The position numbers were made by a program, and so were the translations under genes. From positions 4,650,001 through 4,714,000 of the forward strand of contig NZ_CP135275.1 of the NCBI RefSeq assembly GCF_032302195.1: DNA of 64,000 bases. Reading direction: 5' to 3'. This document shows, piece by piece, positions 25,561-35,162 of the stretch. The notes beneath the pieces were generated by a model. It saw only the letters and a program-made list of their open reading frames with translations. It searched no databases and was not told the origin of the DNA. Positions within the stretch are counted from its first letter, which is position 1. Every line of letters starts with the position of its first letter. The stretch is from Paenibacillus sp. MMS20-IR301 (GTDB lineage: Bacteria > Bacillota > Bacilli > Paenibacillales > Paenibacillaceae).

Positions 25561-28500
25561 CTACTCCGCACCTGCGGTTGGATCTGCAGCAGGTGAAGGC
25601 TCAGCGCTCACTTCAGCACCAGGTGTGGCCGTTGCCTCCGGGGAACTGCTTGGAGTACTCTCCAGAGAACCGCCTCCCGCAGGCTGCAGGATCAGCTTGT
25701 ACTCTCCGGCGGTGATCATATCACCTGCGGCCAGCTTTGCTCCCGGCTCCAGCTGCACCATCACCTCGTAGGCGCGTACAATGGCTGCCGCGCCTGTACT
25801 GCCGCCGTTATTCCCTGCGGCCACACCCCCGCCGCCGTCACTCGCGGCTGCCGCATCACTGCCGCCGCCATTCCCGGCGACACCAGCCAGGCAATTGCCC
25901 GCAGTTACCACGACCTTGTACGTGGCCGCAGCACCGCTGCCGGAGTCTACGCTGATCTCCGCTGGCTGGAAGGCGTTGCAGTCAGCAGCAGCGGCAAAGC
26001 TGAAGATCAGCTTGACGCCCGCATCCTCTCCGCCAGCCGTCCCGCTGCCTTCTGTTCCACCGGCATTCTCCCCGCCAGCCGTCCCGCTGCCTTCTGTTCC
26101 ACCGGCATTCTCTCCATCGACCGTCCCGCTGCCCTCTGTTCCACCGGCATTCTCTCCATCGACCGTCCCGCTGCCCTCTGTTCCACCGGCGTTCTCCCCG
26201 CCAGCCGTCCCGCTGCCTTCTGCTCCGCTGCCGCTAAGCCGCACAGTGACCGGAGCCGTCTGCACAGCTGCCGGAAGCGGACTTGGGCCGGCAGTCGGTG
26301 CCGCGGTGCCTGCTCCGTCTTTGTCCATCATGCTGAAGACAATAACGGCAACAATCACAGCAATCCCGAGGAGACTGCCTGAGATCAGGAGTTGAAATCG
26401 GCTGCGGCTGATCCACCGCGCCAGCGGTGAAGCCAGCTGGGAACGGGCTTCATTGTAGACACTCTGCATCGCTGGCGTTGCTGCGGATACATAGCTTCTG
26501 CGGAAATCCCGGTCCTTGAACGCCTCGCGGTCATTTTTCAGGAAATAGTTCAGCACCGCCCGCCGGTAATTCGGCCATAGCTTCTTATTCGAGATGCTGA
26601 ACAGCCGGTTATGCTGGGCCCAGGCGAGGAAACGGTAGACCGTCTCTTTGTCCCCGCCGGCCTTACGTGCCACCAGATCCAGCAGCGCATCATAATCGAG
26701 CGGTCCGCCCTCCCGTTCACTGCTGTAATAGAAGGCCAGCGGCAGCCGTCCGAACGGCTCGATCGCCCGCGATTCCTTCAGCCAGCGTGCTCCGAGCAGC
26801 TGCACATCATCCAGCTCCCGGGGAGTAAGTCCGGCGAATACACCCTCATCCGGCTGCTCCTCCCCGAACCAGCGGTACGCCGCGCGCAGCGCATTGGCTT
26901 TGCGCCGGGTGATCGCATCCAGCGGCGGCTGCCAGTCGGCCGTATCCCGGTAGCGCAGGAAAGAGATATCGAGCAGCTGTTCAATTGTCAGCTCCTCGAG
27001 GGAGATCCGGTTGATCAGGAAGCGGTCTGCGGCTGCTCCCAGCTCCTCCAGAAGGGATATTGCTTCAAGCGGCACCCCGCTGCCTCTCCGGCGCTCTTTC
27101 TCCGCCTTCAGGATTGCTTCATGAACTGCAGCTACGGCAGCAACAGGATCTTTGTCCCGCTGCAGCTTCTCCAGTAAATACTCCTTGACGGCACCATGCA
27201 CGGAAGCCTGTTGCAGCACCTCCGGGAACAGCCGCCCCAAGTGGATTACCAGCCGGAGCACATCAGCGGTTCCGGCAGCTGCCGCGAGCCGCATCTCCAG
27301 ATATGGATCAAACAGCGCTTTGCGGAACAGCGTCTGGGGCAGTATTCTTTTGAAGAAATGCTCACTGAACAACTCATCACTTTCGATAATGCCGTAAGCC
27401 GCAGCCAGCACATCCTCCCGGCCACCTGACTGGCAGTTCAGCATTCCGTTAATGAAATAATCGATAATCTTGACCCGGTAATTATGACCCGGCAGGACGA
27501 AATACTCCTTGAACCGTTCCAGAATCTCCGGCTGCGGAATCCCCTTCTTACGGATCAGATCATATTCGCGGTCAAAACGCTCCAGAAACATATCATTCAG
27601 CCGTACCCGGGATTCCAGCGCCCCCTCCGGCTTCAGGTAGGAGAGCAGGCCGCCCAGCACAGCGTTTTTGTTGTCTGTATAGAGGTCTTCATTCCCCTGC
27701 TCAATCTCATAAAATACAGCCAGCTCATTGTAGAGAGCCAGGGACAGCTTGCGGTCCACACTCTCGCCCGGAAGCAGGGAGTCGGCGAATCTGGCGAAAT
27801 CCCGGAGCCCCCCGCCCTTCTGCCCCAGCAGCTTCCAGGCCAAATCAGCATACATCTGCCGGGACTCGCCGAAGTCAATATTCAGCATACGGTCATTTGC
27901 CAGATCAAAAATATAATCCTTCTCAATATTCCGGTCGCCCGGGCGCAGCGAGCCTTTCTCCACAAAGGTCAGGTGGATATATTTGCGGCTCTGCGGCTCC
28001 TTGGCATAAGTGATCACACCCAGCCTGCGGCGGAAATCATGCGGCAAGGCAGCAAAGAGAATCTCCGTCAGTTCCACCGCACGCTGCGACAATTCACTCA
28101 CCGGCACGTCCAGTGCGATATATATTTTCTTCTTGCCGGCAACGGACAGCATCACCGCCTGCAGCAGGGCTTTAAACAGCCCCTCTGTGAAGCCAAGTCG
28201 GCTTAGCAGGCCCAGCGGGTCTGCCGGGCTATCATAAGGCTCTGCCGGGATCGCGGAAAGCTCGGGCAGTGTCCCTCCCGGTTCACCATCATAGCTCTGT
28301 GCAAAGGCAGCATGCAGCCAGTCCCCGTAATTCTCCACAATCTCCTCCGAGCGGACGCCCGGCACCACGAAATTATGGGCAAAAAAAGCACTCCGCTGGC
28401 CCGTGAAATCAGTTGCCTGATAGCGGCTTTGGCCAACTACCGTTTCATTGCTCTCCGTATGGAACAGATGCAGCGCCGCCGGGTAGAGCGCTTCATCCTT

Positions 28501-28689
28501 TTCACCCCGTGCCGTAAGCTCAGCCGGAGCATCGTAGAGGCAGAAGGGATGGAGAATTTTTTTGACAAAATTGTTATCCAGGCTCTCCGACTTCGCTACC
28601 GTATCGAAGCCCTCTGCCGACCGGTAAACACCGCGGCGCTCGCGGGTATACATCTGCTGGGTGATCATGGACCCTGAGAATCTGTTCAC
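25561..28689 (-). CDS. GTPase-associated protein 1 (GAP1)-like membrane protein
   Basis: 1042 residues. The N-terminal 250 residues (ITQQMYTRERRGVYRSAEGF, QRSAFFAHNFVVPG, FAALPHDFRRRLGVITYAK) match my memory of the GAP1-N2 family found beside TRAFAC-type GTPases. A helical middle runs to about residue 755. One membrane helix is at about 763-786 (LLISGSLLGIAVIVAVIVF). A low-complexity region has five 14-residue EGSGTAGGENAGGT-like repeats (about 816-886), then a small beta-rich C-terminal domain and acidic tail. Start is GTG 28689 with GAGGGGA upstream, overlapping the GTPase stop by 4 bp. Inferred role: effector or regulator of the adjacent GTPase, tethered to the membrane. Biochemical function unknown. 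Confidence 0.7.
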   Translation of the reverse strand: MNRFSGSMITQQMYTRERRGVYRSAEGFDTVAKSESLDNNFVKKILHPFCLYDAPAELTARGEKDEALYPAALHLFHTESNETVVGQSRYQATDFTGQRSAFFAHNFVVPGVRSEEIVENYGDWLHAAFAQSYDGEPGGTLPELSAIPAEPYDSPADPLGLLSRLGFTEGLFKALLQAVMLSVAGKKKIYIALDVPVSELSQRAVELTEILFAALPHDFRRRLGVITYAKEPQSRKYIHLTFVEKGSLRPGDRNIEKDYIFDLANDRMLNIDFGESRQMYADLAWKLLGQKGGGLRDFARFADSLLPGESVDRKLSLALYNELAVFYEIEQGNEDLYTDNKNAVLGGLLSYLKPEGALESRVRLNDMFLERFDREYDLIRKKGIPQPEILERFKEYFVLPGHNYRVKIIDYFINGMLNCQSGGREDVLAAAYGIIESDELFSEHFFKRILPQTLFRKALFDPYLEMRLAAAAGTADVLRLVIHLGRLFPEVLQQASVHGAVKEYLLEKLQRDKDPVAAVAAVHEAILKAEKERRRGSGVPLEAISLLEELGAAADRFLINRISLEELTIEQLLDISFLRYRDTADWQPPLDAITRRKANALRAAYRWFGEEQPDEGVFAGLTPRELDDVQLLGARWLKESRAIEPFGRLPLAFYYSSEREGGPLDYDALLDLVARKAGGDKETVYRFLAWAQHNRLFSISNKKLWPNYRRAVLNYFLKNDREAFKDRDFRRSYVSAATPAMQSVYNEARSQLASPLARWISRSRFQLLISGSLLGIAVIVAVIVFSMMDKDGAGTAAPTAGPSPLPAAVQTAPVTVRLSGSGAEGSGTAGGENAGGTEGSGTVDGENAGGTEGSGTVDGENAGGTEGSGTAGGENAGGTEGSGTAGGEDAGVKLIFSFAAAADCNAFQPAEISVDSGSGAAATYKVVVTAGNCLAGVAGNGGGSDAAAASDGGGGVAAGNNGGSTGAAAIVRAYEVMVQLEPGAKLAAGDMITAGEYKLILQPAGGGSLESTPSSSPEATATPGAEVSAEPSPAADPTAGAE
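26031..26240. repeat. Five tandem 42-bp coding repeats
   Basis: Near-identical 42-bp units inside the GAP1-like gene encoding a Gly/Glu/Thr-rich 14-residue repeat. Units alternate between AGG and VDG variants, so the copy number may vary between strains. Confidence 0.85.
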
Positions 28690-29948
28690 GGCCCGTCGCT
28701 CCCCTCAATATAGTTCAGCTTGTGCAGCAGCCAGATAAACGGCTCGTCCACCCGGATCGGGCTGACCACCCCTTCAATCTTCTGGTTAACCGGATTGCTG
28801 CCCAGTGCAGATACGGCAAAGTAACCGGTGTCGGCAAAATATACATCCATCGTATCCTTGAACGGACGGTCCACCTTCTCAATGAACCGGCGGATTTCCC
28901 CGTCGATGTTATGGAACTCGTCCAGATTCAGCGTCTTGCGGTGCACATAGTTGTTAAATACATTGCTGTTAGACTTGATATAATCGCCGTCTTCATCCTT
29001 GAGCGAGTGCAGCATATCGCTTTTGGCCAGTACTACAGCCGTAGGAATATTCGTCTTGCCCTTCTCCTGATAGGCAATGAAATCGCCGAACATCGTCAGT
29101 ACCACATCACGCGGCTCATCATACTGCGAGACCCACTCACCCGGGCGGTCGCCGATATTGATGCGGATCTTCTCGCGGACAGAGCGGATCTGCAGCGGAT
29201 CGACCATGAACAGGATGCCTGCTGAATTCTTGATATGCGCGCCGTGCAGGCCGAGATAATCCTGATCGACCATCCCTTCACCGGCAACATCGAAGAAGAC
29301 CAGCGTCAGCGGGGGCTTGGCCTCATCCTTGAACACGAACTGGAAAATAAACGGCTCCTGCATCTTCTCCTTCTGGGTAGAGGCGAGCAGATCTCCCCGC
29401 TCAAACAGCGGCTCCTCGTACAGCGTGCGGAACTTGCGGCTGATCTCGGCATTCAGCGGCATGCAGGCCGCATCGAAATGTCCGGCGGTCGTATGCTGCA
29501 GCGTATGGATCAGCGAGGTCATGTACACTGACTTTCCGACCTGGGAGGCGCCGATAATGGAGATAATATTGCTTGGCACCTTACCGGCTGTCACCGGCAG
29601 CTCATTATGGCAGGACGGGCAGAGCCGTCTGCGGGTCATTACACCATAGCGGTCTGTAAGTCCGGTCAGCACATGATCGGTATACTGGTGATATTCCTCC
29701 GGGATATCCGCCGGATTCAGAATGGCTTCCATATCATCCACCGTATCGAGGCCGAAGCGCTCGCGGTATTTATTCAGCAGATCGTCTTCGCCCAGTGCAT
29801 AATTCTCGTCATCCTCACGGCTGTGCATAGCCCGGAATACCACATCCTCCGGTTCGAACCGGGAGAAGCAGTACGGGCAGACGATATCATAATACAGCGG
29901 CCTCGCCGGAGCCTGATTTTTTTTCATGAAGCGGCTAAAAAAAGACAT
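28686..29948 (-). CDS. TRAFAC-class (double-GTPase-like) GTPase with zinc ribbon
   Basis: 420 residues, no membrane helix. Two CxxC pairs (YCPYCF-type near 24-30, CPSC near 112) suggest a split zinc ribbon. The GTPase core follows: P-loop IIGASQVGKSVYMTS (about 132-146), switch II-like FFDVAGEGMVDQDY, and a VVLAKSD motif in place of NKxD. The Ser-rich P-loop and long insertions fit the GTPases that travel with GAP1 proteins. AGGAGG before ATG. It shares an operon, and a 4-bp overlap, with the GAP1-like gene. Inferred: nucleotide-dependent switch of the locus. Upstream lie three 64-bp tandem repeats. Confidence 0.8.
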   Translation of the reverse strand: MSFFSRFMKKNQAPARPLYYDIVCPYCFSRFEPEDVVFRAMHSREDDENYALGEDDLLNKYRERFGLDTVDDMEAILNPADIPEEYHQYTDHVLTGLTDRYGVMTRRRLCPSCHNELPVTAGKVPSNIISIIGASQVGKSVYMTSLIHTLQHTTAGHFDAACMPLNAEISRKFRTLYEEPLFERGDLLASTQKEKMQEPFIFQFVFKDEAKPPLTLVFFDVAGEGMVDQDYLGLHGAHIKNSAGILFMVDPLQIRSVREKIRINIGDRPGEWVSQYDEPRDVVLTMFGDFIAYQEKGKTNIPTAVVLAKSDMLHSLKDEDGDYIKSNSNVFNNYVHRKTLNLDEFHNIDGEIRRFIEKVDRPFKDTMDVYFADTGYFAVSALGSNPVNQKIEGVVSPIRVDEPFIWLLHKLNYIEGSDGP

Positions 29949-29963
29949 CTCTCATCCTCCTCA

Positions 29964-30151
29964 AAGTTTTGCCGCAGCAGCTCATAGAATGAGCAGCTTA
30001 ACAAAACTATCTTCGAAAGCGTAAACTAAGTTTTGCCGCAGCAGCTCATAGAATGTGCAGCTTAACAAAACTATCTTCGAAAGCGTAAACCAAGTTTTGT
30101 AGCAGCAGCTCATAGAATGAGCAGCTTAACAAAACTATCTTCGAAAGCAAC
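29964..30151. repeat. Three tandem 64-bp repeats, each with an internal hairpin
   Basis: Copies start at 29964, 30028 and 30092 and are nearly identical; a fragment of a fourth begins at 30154. Each unit holds AGTTTTG...CAAAACT flanking GCTCAT-AGA-ATGAGC, so each can fold into a stem-loop. They sit 16-200 bp upstream of the GTPase start codon, probably in its leader. Confidence 0.9.
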
Positions 30152-30172
30152 CCTAAGTTTCTGCCATAGCAT

Positions 30173-30359
30173 ATAACTGCACTTTGTACATCTATATTAC
30201 CTTTGCTGCGCGGCTGACACCGGATAACTGCAGTTCGTACAGCTATTTGGGAGCAAACAGCACGCCTAAGGGGATTTCCCCCAATATAGTGGTACAAAAT
30301 GCAGTTAAAAGCCGGATACGGCCGGACACGGACGATTTAGCTGTACGGAATGCAGTTAA
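30173..30359. repeat. Intergenic repeat island, motif C
   Basis: Direct copies ATAACTGCACTTTGTACA-type at 30173-30195 and 30224-30246 (period 51). Inverted copies (GTACNNAATGCAGTTAA) at 30286-30308 and 30336-30359 (period 51). Same layout as the motif A and B islands but a different sequence. Confidence 0.85.
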
Positions 30360-30399
30360 GCTGTTTATATCCCGCCGTGCTTCGTGTTAGAGCCCGCGC

Positions 30400-31035
30400 T
30401 TACTCCGGAACCAGTTCATAGTACAAGCCATATTTGCGGCCGTCCGTGAAAAAAATGCGGATAAAATCATCTTTGCCGACCTCAATCGGCGGGAGCTGGT
30501 TGCGGCCCGGGCTAAAATCCTGAACGAACGGGAAGCGTGTGCCGTCCTCCTTGGAGGAGGGCTGGCCGTCCCGTTTTTTGACGTAGCAGAGTACTTCCAT
30601 CGGTACCGGAACCTCGGCGGTAATGGTCATATGTACCGTTTTCAGCTTGCTGAACAGGCCTTTTTTGTGCTGAACGGAATAATAGATTCTCGCCTTGCCT
30701 GCACTGACTACCACTCTATTGCTGCCGTCCTGCTGGCGTACCAGCAAGGTCTCCCCGTTCTCGCTGAGCCGGGCATAAATGGTGTAAGCCACCAGCCCGA
30801 TCTCGTCGAGCCGGTCACGGAAACCGTTGTTCGCTTTGTATTCCTCACGGGTATACAGCTTCATGCCGGAAGGCGGGGTCTCCCCGTCCTCCGGCGCGTC
30901 CGCAGCGGCTTTATGAATACACACTGCCTGCACGCCATCCGGCCAGCGCCAGCGCAGCGTGCAGAACCGGTCCTCCACTCTGGACACTACCTCGGCAATA
31001 GCCGGCGCTGCAGAATGAACCTCGGCGTACCTCAT
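30400..31035 (-). CDS. Conserved-looking beta-rich protein of the GTPase/tubulin locus, unknown function
   Basis: 211 residues, no signal or membrane segment. Alternating hydrophobic strands (FCTLRWRWPDGVQAVCIHK, VAYTIYARLSENGE, KLKTVHMTITAEVPVPMEVLCYV) suggest two Ig- or fibronectin-like beta-sandwich domains. No catalytic motif recognised. AAAGGGG precedes ATG. It lies 47 bp after the membrane vWA gene and before the repeat-filled gap leading to the GTPase gene, so probably an adaptor in the same system. Confidence 0.6.
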   Translation of the reverse strand: MRYAEVHSAAPAIAEVVSRVEDRFCTLRWRWPDGVQAVCIHKAAADAPEDGETPPSGMKLYTREEYKANNGFRDRLDEIGLVAYTIYARLSENGETLLVRQQDGSNRVVVSAGKARIYYSVQHKKGLFSKLKTVHMTITAEVPVPMEVLCYVKKRDGQPSSKEDGTRFPFVQDFSPGRNQLPPIEVGKDDFIRIFFTDGRKYGLYYELVPE

Positions 31036-31082
31036 GGCAACATGCCCCTTTCACTGTATAGCAAATTTATTCAGATGAATGT

Positions 31083-32354
31083 CTAGAATCCCTTACTCCC
31101 GCGGTTCCGGCGCGGTGAATTGATGCTGTCTGCCCCCCGGGACGAAGCCCCGGCTGATCTCCCCCTGCGGGACAGGGTTCCTTCACCTACAGGCACTATA
31201 TAAGTGAACAATGTAAGAATAGCAACCAGCACAAGCACTGCCAGCAGGCGGATCATCGGGTCTGTGACGGTATCTCCGCGCAGCCCGAATTCCAGGATCA
31301 GTCCGGCGCCAAGGCCGGACAACGCTCCGCCGAAGCTGAAGCTGCGGGCCAGATGGCGGTTATCGAACACAATACCCAGCCCGAGGCCAAGTGCAGTACC
31401 GATCAGGATCAGGGCAAGAATGCGGACTACCGCATAGTAAGGGCTGCCTGCTGTCGCATCACTGCGCTCCGTCAGCAGTGTCCGGTCGCCCAGCCGGTCA
31501 TAGATTTGCTGGAATACCTCGCCCAGCCGGCCCGCATCCGCCACATCATAATACTGTCCGCCGGTTCGGCCGGCGATATCCTGGAGCAGACTGGAGCCGG
31601 ACGGATCATCCAGCGCAAGCCCGATGGTATTCACCGCGATGCCCCGGTCCACATATTCCGTCAATTCTGTTGCGGTGTTGAATTCGCTTATGCCGTCCGA
31701 CAGCAGGATGACCATCGCTCCCCGGTTCGCCCCGTCAGTGCTGATCACAGTCATTGCTTCAGTAAGCGCACCGCTGATATTGGTTCCGCCCTCTGTAGTC
31801 TGCAGACTGCTGATCACGGACGACACCTGCTCACGGTTCGCCGCCTTTGAGAGCGGGATCAGAGGCTGAACCACGGAAGCATCATGGTCGAAAGTAACCA
31901 CAGCCACCTTGTTATCTTCATCCAGCTGCTGCACCAGCGAGCGGGCTGCTTCATAACGGCTGTTATTAGGATCACTTTCCAGCATACTGCCGGAATTGTC
32001 TATAACCATTACGACATTTTTGACCGGCCTTATGCCGCCGAAATTCAGCTCATACAGGAATTCGGTCAATGTGCCGAGGCCAAATAATAAGACTACAGCC
32101 AGCGGGAGCATCTTCCATGAAGTGCCGAGATAACGCAGCTTCCAGGACTGGCCGTTCAGCTTGGGCGAGATCGTCTCCGCTGCCAGGCTGCCTGCTCCGA
32201 CGCCAAGCGCCACTATAGCGAAATAAATGCCGACCAGCACAATCATCGGCAGATTATACGCCTCTCGGTCCAGCAGCAGCTCGCCAAGCACAAAGGCTAT
32301 TCCTCCGCCAAGCAGACTGAAGAGGAGCAGGAGCAGATTGATTTTTCGCTGCAT
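31083..32354 (-). CDS. Membrane protein with von Willebrand factor A domain
   Basis: 423 residues. Three N-terminal membrane helices, then a vWA domain (about 105-290) with MIDAS residues DNSGS, the Thr in TEGGTNISGAL and the Asp in LLSDGIS, so metal-ion-dependent ligand binding is likely. Three more helices lie near 310-390, followed by a basic Ser/Arg-rich cytoplasmic tail. The vWA domain follows an odd number of helices, so its side of the membrane is uncertain. AAAGGATG precedes ATG. Part of the tubulin/GTPase gene set, which has two vWA proteins. Confidence 0.85.
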   Translation of the reverse strand: MQRKINLLLLLFSLLGGGIAFVLGELLLDREAYNLPMIVLVGIYFAIVALGVGAGSLAAETISPKLNGQSWKLRYLGTSWKMLPLAVVLLFGLGTLTEFLYELNFGGIRPVKNVVMVIDNSGSMLESDPNNSRYEAARSLVQQLDEDNKVAVVTFDHDASVVQPLIPLSKAANREQVSSVISSLQTTEGGTNISGALTEAMTVISTDGANRGAMVILLSDGISEFNTATELTEYVDRGIAVNTIGLALDDPSGSSLLQDIAGRTGGQYYDVADAGRLGEVFQQIYDRLGDRTLLTERSDATAGSPYYAVVRILALILIGTALGLGLGIVFDNRHLARSFSFGGALSGLGAGLILEFGLRGDTVTDPMIRLLAVLVLVAILTLFTYIVPVGEGTLSRRGRSAGASSRGADSINSPRRNRGSKGF

Positions 32355-32525
32355 TGATATTCATCCTTTCCGGGAAGAACTTAATAATAATGCGCTATAC
32401 AGGGACCATCAGCTGTATTAGGCACGCAGAAACGGCTTCCCCGTTCCTTTTATGGGACGGTACCGTTCAAGCGAGAAACAGAAGGACAATTGCATATAAA
32501 TTCTGTTTTGAAAAAGGCAGCATTT

Positions 32526-32716
32526 CCTATTCTGATGTACTCTGTACAACAGATTGCCCGAAAAAGCGCCCGCAATTCCATTCTATTGCACTTCGTGCAG
32601 CAGAATGAATGAGAATTGTCCTAATTCCCTAAGTTCGCGGGATTCTGCTGTACAAAATACAATAGAATCTCTTTTCCGGGCAATTCAGGACCAATCTATT
32701 GCACTTTTTACACTTG
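32526..32716. repeat. Variant intergenic repeat island related to motif C
   Basis: Copies with the core CTATTGCACTTCGTGCAGCA at 32582-32606, a diverged copy at 32530-32554 (51 bp earlier), an inverted copy at 32641-32667 and a forward half copy at 32692-32715. It shares TGCACTTNGTNCA with motif C, but the last copy is not inverted. It fills the 389-bp gap between the 804-residue-protein gene and the membrane vWA gene. Confidence 0.65.
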
Positions 32717-32743
32717 CGGCAGCTGCAGCTATAGTAGTCGGGT

Positions 32744-35158
32744 CTATCTCATCACCGGCAGCTGATCTTCCTCCAGGCCATGCAGCGAATAGCCGTTGCC
32801 CGCATAAGTCTCATAATAGACCTTGCCGTTGCGGTAATAGAGCAGATCCTCCAGATGGAAGCCGCCCATCAGATTCAGCTTCTCTACCCCGCTCCGCCGC
32901 TGCTCATGCACGAAGCCCAGCCGGTAGATCCGGGTGGTCTCGTCAACACTGAAGGCATACCGCAGAAATTCGGAAGCACTGTCGCCGAAGAAGTACTTCT
33001 CCTCATGCCGGTGCTCCTGCGTATATTCGAACAGGCGGACATTCATCGCCGCCTCCTCCTCCAGGCTCCGGTAGAGCTGCTTGAACAGCTCCTCCTTGGA
33101 GACAATCCCCCGGTTCTCGTAAGCCGCCGCGACATTGGCACGCCGCAGCAGCTCTTCCTCGAAGGGAAGCGCAAACGGCGGTGCGCTCAGCACCTCGCGG
33201 CGGCAGACTTCAATCAGCCGGGCCGCGACAGCCGGCGCACCTTGGCGCAGCAGCTCCGAGAGGCTGCCCATGAACCGTTCACTGAAGAAGATATCCCCGC
33301 CCCGCCGCGTCTCGATATCCTTCATAACCTCATCTGTCACATTACGGTAGTATTCCATAATATTCTGGTCTACCGTTTCCTGGCTGCGCCCGATGCTGGC
33401 CAGCGCCAGGCTGTGCAGCTCCTCCTCCAGCGCCGCCATGGTCCGCACCTTGGCTGTGCTCTCGGCATGCAGCTGCTCCAGGGCAGCATCGTAACGGTGG
33501 CAGAGCGCAAGCTCGCTCTCCAGCAGCAGAATCTCATATTTCTTGCCGTATACGGCTGTGAACAAATACTGGATGAAATTACGCACAGTCCGTTTATCCA
33601 GCAGCGGCACCCGCTGGAACGGCTGGCGCTCCACGCTCTCCGCATAGAGCCGCTCCAGCTCCTCCTGCGCAGCGAGCAGTGCAGAACGCAAGCCGCCCAT
33701 GTGCTGGCGCAGTGCCTGCAGCACACTGCCGCCTTCGCCGGCCTGGCCGGAGGTCCACTCTGCCAGCTGGTAGAACGTAATCGGCGGATTCCCCTTCTCT
33801 ACGTTCGCGAGCACCCCGGCCCACTCCCGGGCCGGTTCTACGGCCGCAGTCCGCCTTGCGGACACCTCCGCAAAGTTGCTGCGGAAATAAGCCTGCCCGC
33901 CTTCGCCGAAGAGCAGCTCCTCCGCTTCGCGCAGCGACAGCGCTCTGAGCTCCGAGTAAGACGGGCGGCCATGGCTCATCAGCCCGGTCATCTCCGATAG
34001 ACCGGCTTCATCCGGCAGCAGCTCTGCTGCACGGGCGCGCAGGGCATCCGCGCCAAGACCAAGCAGCGCCTGCCGCTCCTTGAGGCTGCGGGTATTCCCC
34101 GCACGCAGCTTCGCGGACAGGTATTGCAGTGCATGTGCGAGGACCGCGAGGGCAATCTGCCGGTTCGGCCTGCGCACCGCCGAGAAGCCGGCGGAAGCGT
34201 AGCCCTGCCTGCCGGTGCTGCCGCGGATCCCGCTCTTGAAGGTCATATTATTGTAGCCGCCATGGCCGGAAGACTGATCAGCCGCAGGCCGGACGCGGTT
34301 CTTCAACAGGCTCATATGAGCAATAATTTCGTAATTGTCGTCCATCCCGCGGGCAGACATCAGCCCGCGCTCATTTTTGTCAGAGAGCAGATAGACGAGG
34401 TCGAACAATGCGGATGGCCCGTGCGATACAGGAATGGACAAGCCTTCCTCCGTCACGAGCAGCTTGGCGCTTAATGTGTAGTCCGCCGCCTGCATCCCGT
34501 CCAGCTCACGCAGAAAAGCCAGCCCGACCGAGCTGGAATAACCGAAGTTATCCCCTTGCTCCCGCTCGTTGATCAGCGCATACAGATCGGTCTGCACTGA
34601 TTTGAAGGACTGGCTGAGAATCGCGCGGGCCAGCAGAGTAACTTCCGGCAGCAGCACATTAAGCGGATCATCGACCCGCGTGATGACAGACAGATGGATG
34701 ACGTCAAACGAGGAATACAGCCGCCCATAGTCCGCAATGGCGTTGCTTAACTGCCGCAGCGTCCGGTTCATTCCGGCTAAGCAGCGGCTGTCTTCCTGAA
34801 ATTCACGGTAAATCCCGCGCCGGACGCTGCGCAAATCACGCCCAGCCGTCTCCGGCAGATTCATGCTCATGACGCGTTCTTTGACGCCGTTCCCACTTCC
34901 GATCCTTCCCTTGATTCCGTCCTTCTCCTGGCTGTTTACAGGCCCTGAACCTGCATATAGCGCCATCACGCCGCCAGCATTATCCCATTTCCGCTCGCAA
35001 CGATCCAGCACAGGGCCGATGGCCGGGGCTACTTTGTCGCCCAGGAACAGGAACAGCGCAGGGTAATGGATGCTGCTGCGTCCATCCCCCTTGCTAAGCT
35101 GCGCTTCCTCCTGCGCGGCATACTGATCCGCATAATGTAAGGCCTGATCTTTGATCAT
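32744..35158 (-). CDS. Large protein of unknown function, partner of the tubulin-like gene
   Basis: 804 residues, no signal peptide or membrane segment. Mixed N-terminal 300 residues (VIHLSVITRVDDPLNVLLPEVTLL, GPSALFDLVYLLSDKNERGLMS), then a long, strongly helical and charged region with coiled-coil-like stretches (LLAAQEELERLYAESVE) and a beta-rich end. I do not recognise a domain. It begins 5 bp after the tubulin-like gene, with almost no ribosome site of its own, so the two are translationally coupled and probably form a complex. Residues such as LFLFLGDKVAPAIGPVL may form a Rossmann-like start, unproven. Confidence 0.65.
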   Translation of the reverse strand: MIKDQALHYADQYAAQEEAQLSKGDGRSSIHYPALFLFLGDKVAPAIGPVLDRCERKWDNAGGVMALYAGSGPVNSQEKDGIKGRIGSGNGVKERVMSMNLPETAGRDLRSVRRGIYREFQEDSRCLAGMNRTLRQLSNAIADYGRLYSSFDVIHLSVITRVDDPLNVLLPEVTLLARAILSQSFKSVQTDLYALINEREQGDNFGYSSSVGLAFLRELDGMQAADYTLSAKLLVTEEGLSIPVSHGPSALFDLVYLLSDKNERGLMSARGMDDNYEIIAHMSLLKNRVRPAADQSSGHGGYNNMTFKSGIRGSTGRQGYASAGFSAVRRPNRQIALAVLAHALQYLSAKLRAGNTRSLKERQALLGLGADALRARAAELLPDEAGLSEMTGLMSHGRPSYSELRALSLREAEELLFGEGGQAYFRSNFAEVSARRTAAVEPAREWAGVLANVEKGNPPITFYQLAEWTSGQAGEGGSVLQALRQHMGGLRSALLAAQEELERLYAESVERQPFQRVPLLDKRTVRNFIQYLFTAVYGKKYEILLLESELALCHRYDAALEQLHAESTAKVRTMAALEEELHSLALASIGRSQETVDQNIMEYYRNVTDEVMKDIETRRGGDIFFSERFMGSLSELLRQGAPAVAARLIEVCRREVLSAPPFALPFEEELLRRANVAAAYENRGIVSKEELFKQLYRSLEEEAAMNVRLFEYTQEHRHEEKYFFGDSASEFLRYAFSVDETTRIYRLGFVHEQRRSGVEKLNLMGGFHLEDLLYYRNGKVYYETYAGNGYSLHGLEEDQLPVMR

Positions 35159-35162
35159 CGGC

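Noticed and set aside
29964..30151. Possible CRISPR-like array (64-bp repeats)
   Set aside because: The units are contiguous direct repeats with no unique spacers, and no cas gene is nearby.
32780..34000. 406-codon plus-strand ORF opposite the 804-residue-protein gene
   Set aside because: No ribosome site, no domain, low-quality composition; mirrors the codon bias of the minus-strand gene.
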